From: Isoetes taiwanensis
Lineage: Eukaryota > Streptophyta > Lycopodiopsida > Isoetales > Isoetaceae
NCBI GenBank assembly: GCA_021234155.1
Contig: JAJEKV010000164.1
Coordinates: 876,783 to 940,782 of the forward strand
Direction of reading: 5' to 3'
Length of the DNA stretch: 64,000 nt
Each line of letters starts with the position of its first letter. Position 1 is the stretch's first letter. Of the stretch, positions 54,826 through 64,000 are shown piece after piece. The translations under genes and the position numbers were made by a program. The notes under the pieces are model-generated. The model saw only the letters and a program-made list of their open reading frames with translations, ran no database searches and was not told the origin of the DNA.

Positions 54826-55939
54826 TCTTTGCACTCAAATCGATACAAGTACCTCAATCATCCAATGCCATATCCATCTTTGTGCGATGCAAGATCCTCA
54901 CTTTCGGCCATTTGCCAAATCCGGACTTCAAATCCGGTACAGAGTCTTCGGCCATTATAGCATGAAAAAATCCAATCGATTTATCAGTTTGCTTCTGTAT
55001 CTGAGTCCGCTTACAAGAAGCAGAAACCCTAAAATATTTTTACACTTGGGCTTGCATATCTAGCATAAACCAGAAGATCATGAGCAGGTGAATCGGCCAG
55101 CAAGCAGAATCGGCAGCAATTTGTGAAGATCTTGAAACCCTAGCAAAAGGGTTCGATGTTTGCATGCCTTTTCGGCCCCTTAAAAAAAATAATTAATACC
55201 AAAATTAGACTATGTTCCACCCTATGCAAACGAGATGAATTTAATTACAACCGTACGATTCTGCCTCTTATAAAAAATCAATGGCCAAGAAACGATGCAC
55301 TCTAGAAATACTATTTAGTACACATAGATGAATACAGCCACCAAATCATAGGAAAACCTTAGCAAAAAATGTATAAAAACGCAAAAAAAACCCCCTGTCA
55401 TTATGCTACATATTCATATTAGATGTGGTCACAATATTATATTGAGAAACATGTTCAAGTTTTTGACATTTAATAGTATAGGCATGACCATTGTTGAGAG
55501 AACTGACACTTTTGGTTTAATTCAAATTTAACTTTGATTTTTTTATCAAATACTCCATGCTATTAATAAACTCATGGTATCAAGTACTCTATTGTCTAAG
55601 TAGCAACTTGAATCGATTGTCAAAACATGTATTTCCATTCTCTCCTCTATTAGACTTCTCCTTATGCGTCTGCCATCCTTGTTCCATACCGAGCACCACA
55701 GACCAATACGTTACACTCAAACCCCAATGTCCATGTGTCCAGTTGGATCCTAGTCCAAGAGGAGCTCAACATCTAAGAAGGAGTTAGTGATGCAAATGGG
55801 TACCATCATCTTCACAAAATGACAATGTTCTAAAATAGCAATTTTGATTGATTATAAAAACATAACTTTCAAGTATAATTTAAGCCACCTCAACCTCCGG
55901 CCAAGGAGGGCAACCCTCCGTGCGCAGCACCTTGTTAAT

Positions 55940-56400
55940 ATAATAATCAACATACAACTACCATTAACATTATTAACATAAACTATTGCATTTAACACAT
56001 TTAAATTAAAATCCCCCTTAAACCCCCTTTGGTTTGGGTGCATATTCACATGGGGGTTACTTCGGGCAACGAGGGCTGTCGGATGGGCATATTTGCCCTC
56101 TATTCCAAGATCTGGACCGTACATAGCGATCCTCGTTTGTGGGGTATGCATGTACAAGTTTTTGTATACTGTATATTAAAGTTTGCAAAATACTATAAGA
56201 TTTGAGAGAATGTACTTAATAGTGTTAATTTTGTACATGTATTATAAATATATTTTTGGGGCTCTCGCTGCCCTACGTAACCCCCCATGTGAATATGCAC
56301 CCAAACCAAAGGGGGTTTAAGGGGGATTTTAATTTAAATGTGTTAAATGCAATAGTTTTTGGTAATAATGTTAATGGTAGTTGTGTGTTGAATTATGCTC
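55940..56400. mobile_element. MITE-like repeat, copy 2, with 140-bp inverted arms
   Basis: The left arm (CAACATACAACTACCATTAA… TGCATATTCACATGGGGGTTAC… GAGGGC, 55,946-56,075) is the reverse complement of the right arm (GGGCTC… GAATATGCACCCAAACCAAA… GTTAATGGTAGTTGTGTGTTG, 56,255-56,400). The middle of about 180 bases includes CCTCGTTTGTGGGGTATGCA. Total length is about 460 bp and there is no coding capacity. Confidence 0.6.
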
Positions 56401-56641
56401 TTTTGAGTTGTTTTTTAAAACCCATATTTAAAGCAGCATAACTTGAAGATGCCAACTCCATTTTACATGATTGTACTGTCGTTCAACAGATATCATTGTC
56501 ATCTATAAGTTTTGTGAAGGCCACTTTCATGTTTGATCAGTCACAAAGAAGTTATTTCCATTTTAGCCAAACACCCCATTTTTAGAGATATTTGGTAATT
56601 TTTGCAAAATATAGAGGCATTTTGATAATTTTCCCTAAAAA

Positions 56642-58221
56642 TGTGACGCTCCCTGTATATATACGACCCCCGGTCGTGTACATACGGGGACTTTCCCTCC
56701 CGTGGCGACCATCTCGCCACGAGCAGGGCCCTCCATCTAACCCGGGCCGTCTACATAGAGACGCTCGGGTGAAGGACACGGAGGGGTCATTCGGCCCACG
56801 CCTTCGATGGGCGCCTACGTCGCGGAAGCATGAATACAAGGGTTAGCACACAGCATAAATCATATACAAATAGCCACCACGAACGGTGGCGCATCCATCC
56901 AAATACTAACAACAAAGAATATGCTTCTAAGCTAAGAAAACACCCAAAACCCAGGTTCTACCCCGGTTCAGACTCTAGTGGGGGAGCGACTGACGGCTGG
57001 GTCTCGGGAGATCAGCAGACCGAGTCTTGGCATGGCGTTGGCTGGCGTAGAACATCGGCTAGGGTTGTCCACTCCATCCGCCCCTCCTGTGCACACTTTG
57101 CAGATGGGTCGATTCACGCTATGGCTTCGCTATAGCCTTCCGGAGACGCAGGCTCTAGGTATCACCCTTTGAGCCTACTCCAGGTTCATGACACCTGGTC
57201 CGATGAGGCAGGTCGGGGAAGCGTCCCCTTCCAGGATCACAGTGGTTCCATGGGTGAGCTAGAGAACACGTGCCGCATCAGCGACTCCCGCATCCATACC
57301 CAACTTACTCACCCTAATTCTACTCAAAGTGCATGGTGCCCCATATGGGTCACACCACTACACCCAGGGAGTGTCAGACCCATACCCGGCCCTCCACGTG
57401 ACCGGCTATCAGGCCTAGCTCACTGTAGGAGTCTCAGTAGCCTTTTATGCTCGTGCAAGACCCCACCCCCTACTTCACCACTGCGCCCCTTGTCTGGTGC
57501 TAAGCCAGACCATAGCGTCTATGACCCGGTGGGCTCTTGTGCACAGGCCGAAACTAGTAGGGTGTTAAAGGACTTACTAGGAGCATTCTATGTTCAAGTT
57601 CAGAGGCCCCTACCCCCCTTTTAACCCCCGTTTACTGGAACTACTGAACTAACTCATAGAGACATCGATCATCCCATAACAGAGCATCATTCATAATTGA
57701 AGAGTATTCCTAGTTACCAAAGAAGGGTTAATCTTAACCAACTAGTCAGAGAAGAACACCAAAGTATTATTCTACAATTTGCAAGTTAAGCTACCACTGA
57801 CCAGTGTTTCGGCTAGAGCCGTTGTCAAGAGGCGCTTCCATAGTGCTGTACTGGGGTGGCAGCGACGGTTAGCGGGTGTCTTGGCGATTGGGCGATGTTC
57901 AGCAACTGGGCTCTGAGCGCTTAGCTGCTTCCTGGTGCTGGTTGGGTCGAAATTGGGGTAAGATGAGGGTGGCGCTGCCTTTGGTGGCTTGGTTTAGAAA
58001 CCCCCATGCTGGCCACCCAGGTTATGCCAAATGGCGCTTTCCCACCATTAGGTGTCTTAATAGCAAGTATTTAGATAATTATCCTTTATAATTGATTTAA
58101 CATAGCTAATTAAATCCCTTATGGCCAACCCCCTAGGTTATCATGCCCCATGGTGGCGTATCTATACTGGGTGACGTGTCAGTATATGTATACGTATACC
58201 GTATAAATACTTGGAACGTCA
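56642..58221 (-). mobile_element. 3' LTR of the minus-strand chromovirus
   Basis: 1,580 bp. On the plus strand it begins TGTGACGCTCCCTG and ends TTGGAACGTCA, so on its own strand it runs TGACGTTCC…CAGGGAGCGTCACA. Both ends match the LTR at 11,908-13,430. It is preceded on its own strand by a polypurine tract and follows the integrase/chromodomain ORF. ORFs inside it are not genes. Confidence 0.75.
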
Positions 58222-58237
58222 TATTCTCCCCTCCTTG
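58222..58237 (-). other. Polypurine tract
   Basis: On the minus strand CAAGGAGGGGAGAATA lies immediately before the TG of the LTR. RNase-H-resistant purine tracts at this place prime plus-strand synthesis. It fixes the inner edge of the 3' LTR. Confidence 0.6.
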
Positions 58238-58819
58238 GAATTAATGCTGTCCTCAGCATTGGGGTTAGTTACGACTGTGGAAGGAAATACATTATGAAGG
58301 AAGATAATTCCTTATTATTTTTTCCTGAAAGTAATATATATATATTCAAAACTTCGAAGTTTGCAAAACAGTTCAAGCACCGTGGTGCATTCAACATGAT
58401 TATCATAATCAAAAAGAGTTCAAGGACCGAAGTCCAATACCAACATCAGTGGAACAATACACAAAACATGTAGGTAAAACGAAACTGAAGAGTTCGGGTC
58501 ATCAGTAACCCTCTAGCATGGGCAGGGCACGCACTGCTTACTGGCCTGCACATGTCGGTATGTCATTACATATAATGAAATTGTGGTTGAAGGGACCACC
58601 CCCTTATAATAATTAAAAGAAAATATTATCTATCAGGGAACCTATCATGTCTATGGTTTGCAATTCCTTGCAGCATTGGGATTGGGCAAGTTCCCCCTAT
58701 AGCCGAAAGGAAGGCGGCCTATCAACTATATGCTCTACAACAAGTTGTGGTTAGGTCACTATTGACAGTACACCACGTCCTAGAGAACACCAGGTGATCT
58801 CATCATCGGTTACTTGTTA

Positions 58820-59632
58820 TCATTTACGATGCATCCTCCCCTCTAAGGCGGTACCCCTGGCAATCAAGCTTCTAAGCTTACCGCCAGTTGCAGGGTTGAT
58901 AGCATCGTTGATGGTGCGGCCTTGAGACTCGTGCATGAAGTCCGGATAATGCTTGTCAAGGTCTATCTTCATCACCCACGTAGCATCCTCAACTGGTAAG
59001 TGTTTCCACTTAACCAAGTATTGCAACATTTGAGTCCTTCTGGTTTGTTTGTAAGCTCGATCAAGAAGAGCTTCAGGCACTATTTCGAGTTGCTCTTCTG
59101 TCATTTCTAGGAAGGTTGGGGAATCCAAAACCTCCTCTGGATCAGGGGTGTGTTGCTTGAGAAGACTGACGTGAAAGACCTTGTGGATCTTCAAGCGGGG
59201 TGGCAATTCTAAGCGATATGCCTGCTCTCCAACGCGCTCAATAATCCTGAATGGTCCAGCCCATCTGGGGGCTAACTTTTTACAGTTGCCAATCTTAAGC
59301 TTGGCTTGCTTCACTTTAATCTTAAGCCAAACCGATTCGCCCACCTGGAAGACGCGTGGGGTTCTGTGCTTATCGGCTACACTCTTCTGACGACTGCGTG
59401 CAGCCAACAAGTAGCTACGAACTTCCTCGACCAAAGCTTGCATCTCCAGGAGGAGTTTTTGGGAAACCTCCACCTTAGAAATGGGGTTATGCCATGTGTC
59501 TGGAGTAAGACATTGGTAACCATAGTTTATCATAAAGGGAGACATTCTGGAAGACTCCTGTTTCATGCTGTTATAGGCAAACTCGACTAGATAAATATAA
59601 TCAGCCCATTGTTGATTGTTTACTCCACACAT
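58820..59632 (-). CDS. Chromovirus integrase C-terminal part with chromodomain
   Basis: 270 codons: end of the integrase core (ADYIYLVEFAYNSMKQES), the GPY/F module (KLAPRWAGPFRIIERVG…YRLELPP), then a C-terminal chromodomain (LQYLVKWKHLPVEDATWV). Chromodomains of this type steer integration toward modified heterochromatin. It joins the core ORF by a one-base shift at about 59,610-59,632. Confidence 0.85.
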   Translation of the reverse strand: MCGVNNQQWADYIYLVEFAYNSMKQESSRMSPFMINYGYQCLTPDTWHNPISKVEVSQKLLLEMQALVEEVRSYLLAARSRQKSVADKHRTPRVFQVGESVWLKIKVKQAKLKIGNCKKLAPRWAGPFRIIERVGEQAYRLELPPRLKIHKVFHVSLLKQHTPDPEEVLDSPTFLEMTEEQLEIVPEALLDRAYKQTRRTQMLQYLVKWKHLPVEDATWVMKIDLDKHYPDFMHESQGRTINDAINPATGGKLRSLIARGTALEGRMHRK

Positions 59633-59984
59633 AACTTCTTAGCATATCCTCGATAATGCGATTGGTACGTTCTGTCTGACCATCTGTTTGAGGATGATAT
59701 GCTGTACTCATAGCAAGCTTGGTCTGAATGGTGGCAAAGAAATCTTTCCAGAATGCACTCACAAATTTGGGATCCCTATCCGACACGATTACTCGTGATC
59801 TGAAGATTTCCTTGGCAAATAGCAGAGCAGTATCAAAGGCTGTGTCCGTGGTGCGACATGGCAAGAAATGAGCCATTTTCGACAATTTGTCGACCACAAC
59901 CATCAAGGCATCATATCCCCGGAGAGTTCTTGGGAGGCCCACAATGAAATCCATGGTTACCACTTCCCACTTGGCGTTGGGCAC
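59601..59984 (-). pseudogene. Chromovirus integrase catalytic core
   Basis: D,D,E residues lie in TMDFIVGLP, VSDRDPKFVSAFW and HPQTDGQTERTNR. The frame ends where the next ORF takes over. The stretch between this and the zinc-binding ORF (59,985-60,050) continues the protein in frame after the stop at 60,051. Confidence 0.85.
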
Positions 59985-60050
59985 ATCTAGAGGTTGTAAC
60001 TCACCTGGGATCCTTAACTGTTCAGCTTTTGTCTGCTGGCATACCTGACA

Positions 60051-60530
60051 CTACCTAATGTACCTGGCAATGTCCTTTTTCATAGAAGGCCAGAAATAGC
60101 TGGAGCGAATCTTAAAGTAGGTTTTCATAAAACCGGCGTGTCCAGCTATAGGGCTGTTGTGTGTGTCATGAAGAATAAGTTTTCGTACTCCTGAAGTCTC
60201 CGGTACACACAGCTTATCCTTGTGATATAATAAGTTGCCCTCTTTCTTATAGGCACGAAAAGCGTCGCGCTCTGCATCCGTGCGAGCTTCCTTAGCCAAA
60301 CTATCCCAAATGTCACAGAACTCCGGATCTGTGGCCAAGGTCTGTTCTATCTGTTTGCAAAACTCACTGGTGAGCGTAGAAATGGCATTACAATGGGTTC
60401 GGGTCACCAAAGGATGGCGGGACAATGCGTCTGCAACCATATTGTGCTTGCCCGGCTTATACATAATCCCAAAGTCATACTCCTCCAGAAATTCTATCCA
60501 TCTTCTCTGACGGAGGTTGAGATTCGGCTG
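60051..60530 (-). pseudogene. Chromovirus RNase H end and integrase HHCC domain
   Basis: Contains the RNase H end ([29 protein letters not shown]) and the integrase zinc-binding histidines ([13 protein letters not shown]). An in-frame TAG follows RYIR at 60,051, and the CQVCQQTK cysteines come directly after it in the same frame. One base change therefore separates the two halves of the HHCC finger. Confidence 0.8.
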
Positions 60531-61501
60531 GGTGGATAAATAACGGAGACTTTGGTGATCCGTAATCTTCTACCAAGGAGGTAGTGTCTCCATATTCGCA
60601 AGGCACAGACAACGGCTAACAATTCCTGATCATGGGTAGGATACCGCTGCTCTGTTTCGTTCATTTTCTTTGAGTCATAGGCAATAACTCTCCCTTCCTG
60701 CATGAGGACTCCACCGGTGGCGATTTTACTGGCATCCGTCGCCACTAGCTTGTCCTGCTCAGGATCGGGCAATGTGAGAACTGGTGCTGATGTTAAGGCA
60801 TCCTTGAGCTGCTGGAAACTCTCGTGAACTTTTGTCTTCCAGTGTTCCATCCAATCTTTCACCTTCTCTTGCTTTGTAAGATTTGTAAGAGGAGTTGCAA
60901 TCTTCGCAAAATCCTTTACAAATTTTCGATAATATCCTGCTAGTCCCAAGAAGCTGCGGACTTCTGACACATTACTTGGAATAGGCCAATCCCTTACTGC
61001 TTCTATCTTTGCTGGATCTGTAGCAATTCCCTCTGCCGAAATGATATGCCCCAAATAATCCACCTTGGGAGTGGCAAACTTGCATTTAGAGAACTTGGCA
61101 AAGAGTTGGTGACGTCTTAACTTTTGTAGGACCAACCGAAGATGTTGCTCATGTTCTTCCAACGTTTTACTGTAGATGAGAATGTCGTCAAAGAAAATAA
61201 CAACAAAATCATCCAAGTATTGACGGAAGACGTCATTCATCAACCGCATGAAAGTTGCAGGAGCATTAGTTAATCCAAAAGGCATAACGGTAAACTCATA
61301 ATGCCCATATCTAGTGCGGAAAGCAGACTTATGGATGTCCTCCTCCTTTATCCTTATCTGGTGGTATCCGGAGCGTAAGTCAATCTTTGAGAAACATTTG
61401 GCTCCTTGCAACTGGTCCATTAAATCATCTGCCCTAGGCAAAGCATAGCGATTCTTGATGGTATGCTTATTGAGCTGCCTATAATAAATACACATCCTCA
61501 A
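60494..61501 (-). CDS. Chromovirus reverse transcriptase and RNase H
   Basis: 335 codons: [34 protein letters not shown] (first Asp), [15 protein letters not shown], catalytic [14 protein letters not shown] (FFDD instead of the usual YVDD/FIDD), [10 protein letters not shown], and the RNase H start [13 protein letters not shown]. The frame is lost at about 60,530. Confidence 0.85.
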   Translation of the reverse strand: MRMCIYYRQLNKHTIKNRYALPRADDLMDQLQGAKCFSKIDLRSGYHQIRIKEEDIHKSAFRTRYGHYEFTVMPFGLTNAPATFMRLMNDVFRQYLDDFVVIFFDDILIYSKTLEEHEQHLRLVLQKLRRHQLFAKFSKCKFATPKVDYLGHIISAEGIATDPAKIEAVRDWPIPSNVSEVRSFLGLAGYYRKFVKDFAKIATPLTNLTKQEKVKDWMEHWKTKVHESFQQLKDALTSAPVLTLPDPEQDKLVATDASKIATGGVLMQEGRVIAYDSKKMNETEQRYPTHDQELLAVVCALRIWRHYLLGRRLRITKVSVIYPPSRISTSVREDG

Positions 61502-61575
61502 GGAGCCATCCTTTTTCTTAACAAAAAGAATAGGAGCGCCAAAAGGCGAGACACTAGGTCGAATGAAACCTAGGT

Positions 61576-62916
61576 TTAGTAACTCCTGGAGTTGCTTCTT
61601 AAGCTCTGCAACTCTGGAGGACTCATACGGTACGGGGCCTTGCTGGTAGGTTTAGTACCTGGCTCTAAAGCTATCTCACATTCTACCCCTCTAAAAGGAG
61701 GAAGCTTCTGAATCTCATCCGGAAAAAGGTCACCAAATTCTCGGAGAAGAGTAGCGATCCCCTCTGGTAGTCCGTCGATTACCTGTTTCTGCTTAGCATC
61801 TGACTCAATGGAGGCAAGTCTAATAACGCAAAGGAGCTTGTCCTTGCGTATAGCTTTATCTAACTGCCGGATGGACATAGACTGCATAATAGGGTTGAAT
61901 GGTTCACCTTTTATAGTTACGCGGACTCCATTAGCTGCGTTGAAGGTAACTTCTCTCTTCTCGCAGTCTATGTTGGCTTTTGCAGATGCCAGGAATTCCA
62001 TCCCCACAATGAGGTCATATTTGCCAATATCCATCAATTCGGCACCCAAAGCAACTGGTGCACCCGGCAATTGCATCTTGAGATTGATGCGACGGCCATG
62101 TGTCTGTCTGACTTTACCACTGGCTAGAGTGACAGGCCTCGGTCGGGACCTCAATGTTTCAAGTCGTAAGACATGGGCCATCCTAGGAGAAGCAAAATTA
62201 TGTGTACTTCCCGTATCCATAAGAATTACAAAAGGCTTCCTGTCTACTTGGCCTATGGTAGAAATGACAGCAGGCTGACTTTCAGCATTGCCGGTTTCTA
62301 TAGCTGCAAGGATATGAGACGCACCGTGAATGTAATCGGGAGCCTCCTCCTCGACAGGTTGTGTTGATTCGAGATCATCCCAATCGAGGTCGGCCATGGC
62401 CAGCTGGGCAGTCTGCGTGACATAAGGGCAATTCTGCATGAAGTGCCCTGGCCGCATACACCTGTAACATGCCTTATCTCGGCGGAGCTGTTCACGGGCC
62501 TCTTTAGGAATAGACTGTAAGAGGTTCCGAACTTCCTTGCCGGCGTTGTTCTGCTTATCAGGCGCGCTAAAGGTGACTTTCTTTTCCTGGCGGCCATGAG
62601 AGTTCTGCTGAGAGGGCCCCGGACTTGGCGAGCGGGGTTTATAAGGTGTGGACGGCCGTGGCTGCGAGTAAGGAGCAGGACGCGGATACTGGTTCCTTGG
62701 CGTGTCCTCCTCGAGGCTCAATGCTTTAGCCTCAGCCTCTGCAACCGACTTCGGGTCTATGGCCTTAACCATCCGTTTGATTGATGGGGCCAATCCTTCA
62801 ATATAGCCTTCCACTGCCCTTTTCTCATTCATACCGGGTACATACAATCTCAAGCGCATAAACTCATCCGTGTAGGCTTGAACCGACATATATAAAAGGT
62901 CTGGATTTGTTGGCAT
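61576..62916 (-). CDS. Chromovirus gag C-terminal part and protease
   Basis: 446 codons. The nucleocapsid knuckle is [14 protein letters not shown] (C-x2-C-x4-H-x4-C); the aspartic protease active site is [12 protein letters not shown]. It ends with the start of the RT region ([15 protein letters not shown]…[12 protein letters not shown]), after which a shift near 61,600 leads to the RT frame. Confidence 0.85.
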   Translation of the reverse strand: MPTNPDLLYMSVQAYTDEFMRLRLYVPGMNEKRAVEGYIEGLAPSIKRMVKAIDPKSVAEAEAKALSLEEDTPRNQYPRPAPYSQPRPSTPYKPRSPSPGPSQQNSHGRQEKKVTFSAPDKQNNAGKEVRNLLQSIPKEAREQLRRDKACYRCMRPGHFMQNCPYVTQTAQLAMADLDWDDLESTQPVEEEAPDYIHGASHILAAIETGNAESQPAVISTIGQVDRKPFVILMDTGSTHNFASPRMAHVLRLETLRSRPRPVTLASGKVRQTHGRRINLKMQLPGAPVALGAELMDIGKYDLIVGMEFLASAKANIDCEKREVTFNAANGVRVTIKGEPFNPIMQSMSIRQLDKAIRKDKLLCVIRLASIESDAKQKQVIDGLPEGIATLLREFGDLFPDEIQKLPPFRGVECEIALEPGTKPTSKAPYRMSPPELQSLRSNSRSY

Positions 62917-63585
62917 TTGTGCGCACGAGGCACATAATGCGACTTAAAGGCCTTGGCAAACTTTCTGAAGTTGCATCTGCTTCTGTCCAGATGCTTGGCT
63001 CTGGCATAGCCCTTCCACCAAATACGGGCAGCTCCTGTAAGGTTTGTGGTAGCAATCTTCCCGGTATCCTTTTCTGTCATGCCATAGGAACGTCCAAACT
63101 CCTTCATCTCGTCGAGCCAGGACTCTGCATTTAATCCGCCTCTGGATTTGCCATCAAACTGGGCCAGTTTTCTGTTCTTCCATATACTGGTTATGGCCGT
63201 GTCAACCGTTTTACGGTACTCCTTGTCCGGGCCCATTATGGTCACTAGGCGATGCGGGGCGGCGAGAGGGACACAGAAGTGGCCGATTGCGAGGAGGTGG
63301 CGCTATCCTTGGAGGAGCTCCGACGACGTTTGGCCTGAGGCTTCCTCGGTGCAGGGCCAGGACTGGCTTCAGGTGGTGACGGCTGTTGTGCAGGTGGACT
63401 AGGCGGCAGCGAGGTAACTCCGGCCCGTCCTCTTGTAGGTGCTGGGGTGGATTGGCATGCAATACATAGGCTTGCAACTCGCCTAGTTGCCTTTTCATTA
63501 ACATGAGTTCCTGTTCAGGTGTCAACCTACTGGCATTCGAGGGCGTTTGCCAGGCGGCATTGCGTGCACCGTCTATATCGAGCAT
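62850..63585 (-). pseudogene. Chromovirus gag N-terminal part
   Basis: Two frames: 63,585-63,211 (leader peptide and Pro/Arg-rich part) and 63,245-62,850. The latter has capsid-like ESWLDEMKEFGRSYGMTEKD, ARIWWKGYA and FAKAFKSHYVP, the usual plant retrotransposon gag pattern. Shifts near 63,240 and 62,900 break it. Confidence 0.75.
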
Positions 63586-64000
63586 TCATGAAAGTATAAG
63601 CAGAATTATAGTAGCATAAAATTTCATTAAGATAACATTTCCTGACAGTGACAAGAAAAAGTACAAGGCTAAAGATGCGCGTTGCAGGTAACAGAAACTG
63701 ATATTTCATTTCATTCAAGTTGAGTACAAAAACAAGTGGATTGGTACATAAGTTGGCACAAAAGCAGGTATTATACAGTGGAAGTTTTAAAGTTTTACTC
63801 GCACACAGTGTAACAACAACAAAAAAACATAACTGGAGGGACCAGGCCTAGGGGTTCGCGAAGGGGTACAGGATCGAGTAGCGGACACTCTCACGGACAG
63901 CCCTAACGAGCTTATAGCATGCCCAGGCCTGGACAATAACTGGCTGATACTCCCACGTTGGGCTGATAATGAGGAGATTGAAAAGCCTCCTTAAAGCGTA

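Larger units (their letters stand above)
58820..63585 (-). mobile_element. Ty3/gypsy chromovirus internal region (gag-pro-RT-RH-INT-chromodomain)
   Basis: The complete domain order of a chromodomain-bearing Ty3/gypsy element is present on the minus strand, in about seven frames separated by single-base shifts and one stop. The interval 58,238-58,819 is the non-coding 3' part. The leader upstream of gag (63,586-64,000) reaches the window edge without a primer site, so the 5' LTR lies outside. The element is probably inactive unless the shifts are sequence errors. Confidence 0.85.

Noticed and set aside
57169-57624. 151-codon ORF
   Set aside because: Lies wholly inside the gypsy LTR.
58820-63585. 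Endogenous pararetrovirus
   Set aside because: Integrase, chromodomain, LTR and polypurine tract are present, so it is a Ty3/gypsy element.

Overview
This is eukaryotic DNA from a land plant. It is AT-rich and intron-bearing, and contains a chromodomain Ty3/gypsy retrotransposon primed by a tRNA-iMet-like site, a PPR gene remnant and an intron-rich DDX47/RRP3-type helicase copy. No bacterial operon, rRNA, CRISPR array or convincing functional tRNA is visible. The species cannot be named from the sequence. A Penelope-like element of the endonuclease-lacking type makes a non-flowering plant (lycophyte, fern, moss or gymnosperm) attractive, but that is inference.

Layout. 0-8.9 kb: interspersed repeats, a tRNA-derived head, a run of heat-shock-element-like pentamers, a MITE and an acidic exon of unknown function. 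9.3-11.4 kb (minus): a broken gene for an HUH Rep-like endonuclease with an acidic, proline-rich and helical C-terminal part. 11.9-13.4 kb: a gypsy LTR followed by a primer-binding site. 14.5-16.3 kb: a row of hairpins, a terminal-repeat-like sequence and an exon-like ORF. 16.7-34.1 kb (minus): a head-to-tail array of about 2.45 units of 7.1 kb. Each complete unit carries an unrecognised ORF1 and a Penelope-like reverse transcriptase, joined by candidate introns with matching phases. 34.3-38.9 kb: a Helitron-like segment carrying a decayed PPR gene, followed by a 32-bp palindromic minisatellite. 39.7-44.2 kb: terminal-repeat-like sequence and several low-complexity tracts. 44.4-44.8 kb: terminal exon of an unknown gene. 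45.6-48.3 kb: a 5'-truncated LINE. 48.7-51.4 kb: a decayed but intron-retaining DDX47/RRP3 helicase gene. 52.9-56.4 kb: MITEs and a tandem duplication. 56.6-64 kb (minus): a chromovirus with its 3' LTR, cut by the window's right edge.

The most interesting system is the 7.1-kb array. It combines a Penelope-like RT without a visible GIY-YIG nuclease, a co-oriented ORF of unknown function, retained introns and a head-to-tail chain. These features recall the Athena/Terminon chains known from bdelloid rotifers, but here in plant DNA. The second is the Rep-like gene, which has the three HUH motifs but no visible helicase, as expected of a Replitron-type transposon. Many lesions that break ORFs among the three array copies fall at CAG/CTG sites where the other copies keep CAG/CTG. 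This looks like base-calling error at CHG-methylated sites, so apparent pseudogenes in this window should be judged with that in mind.
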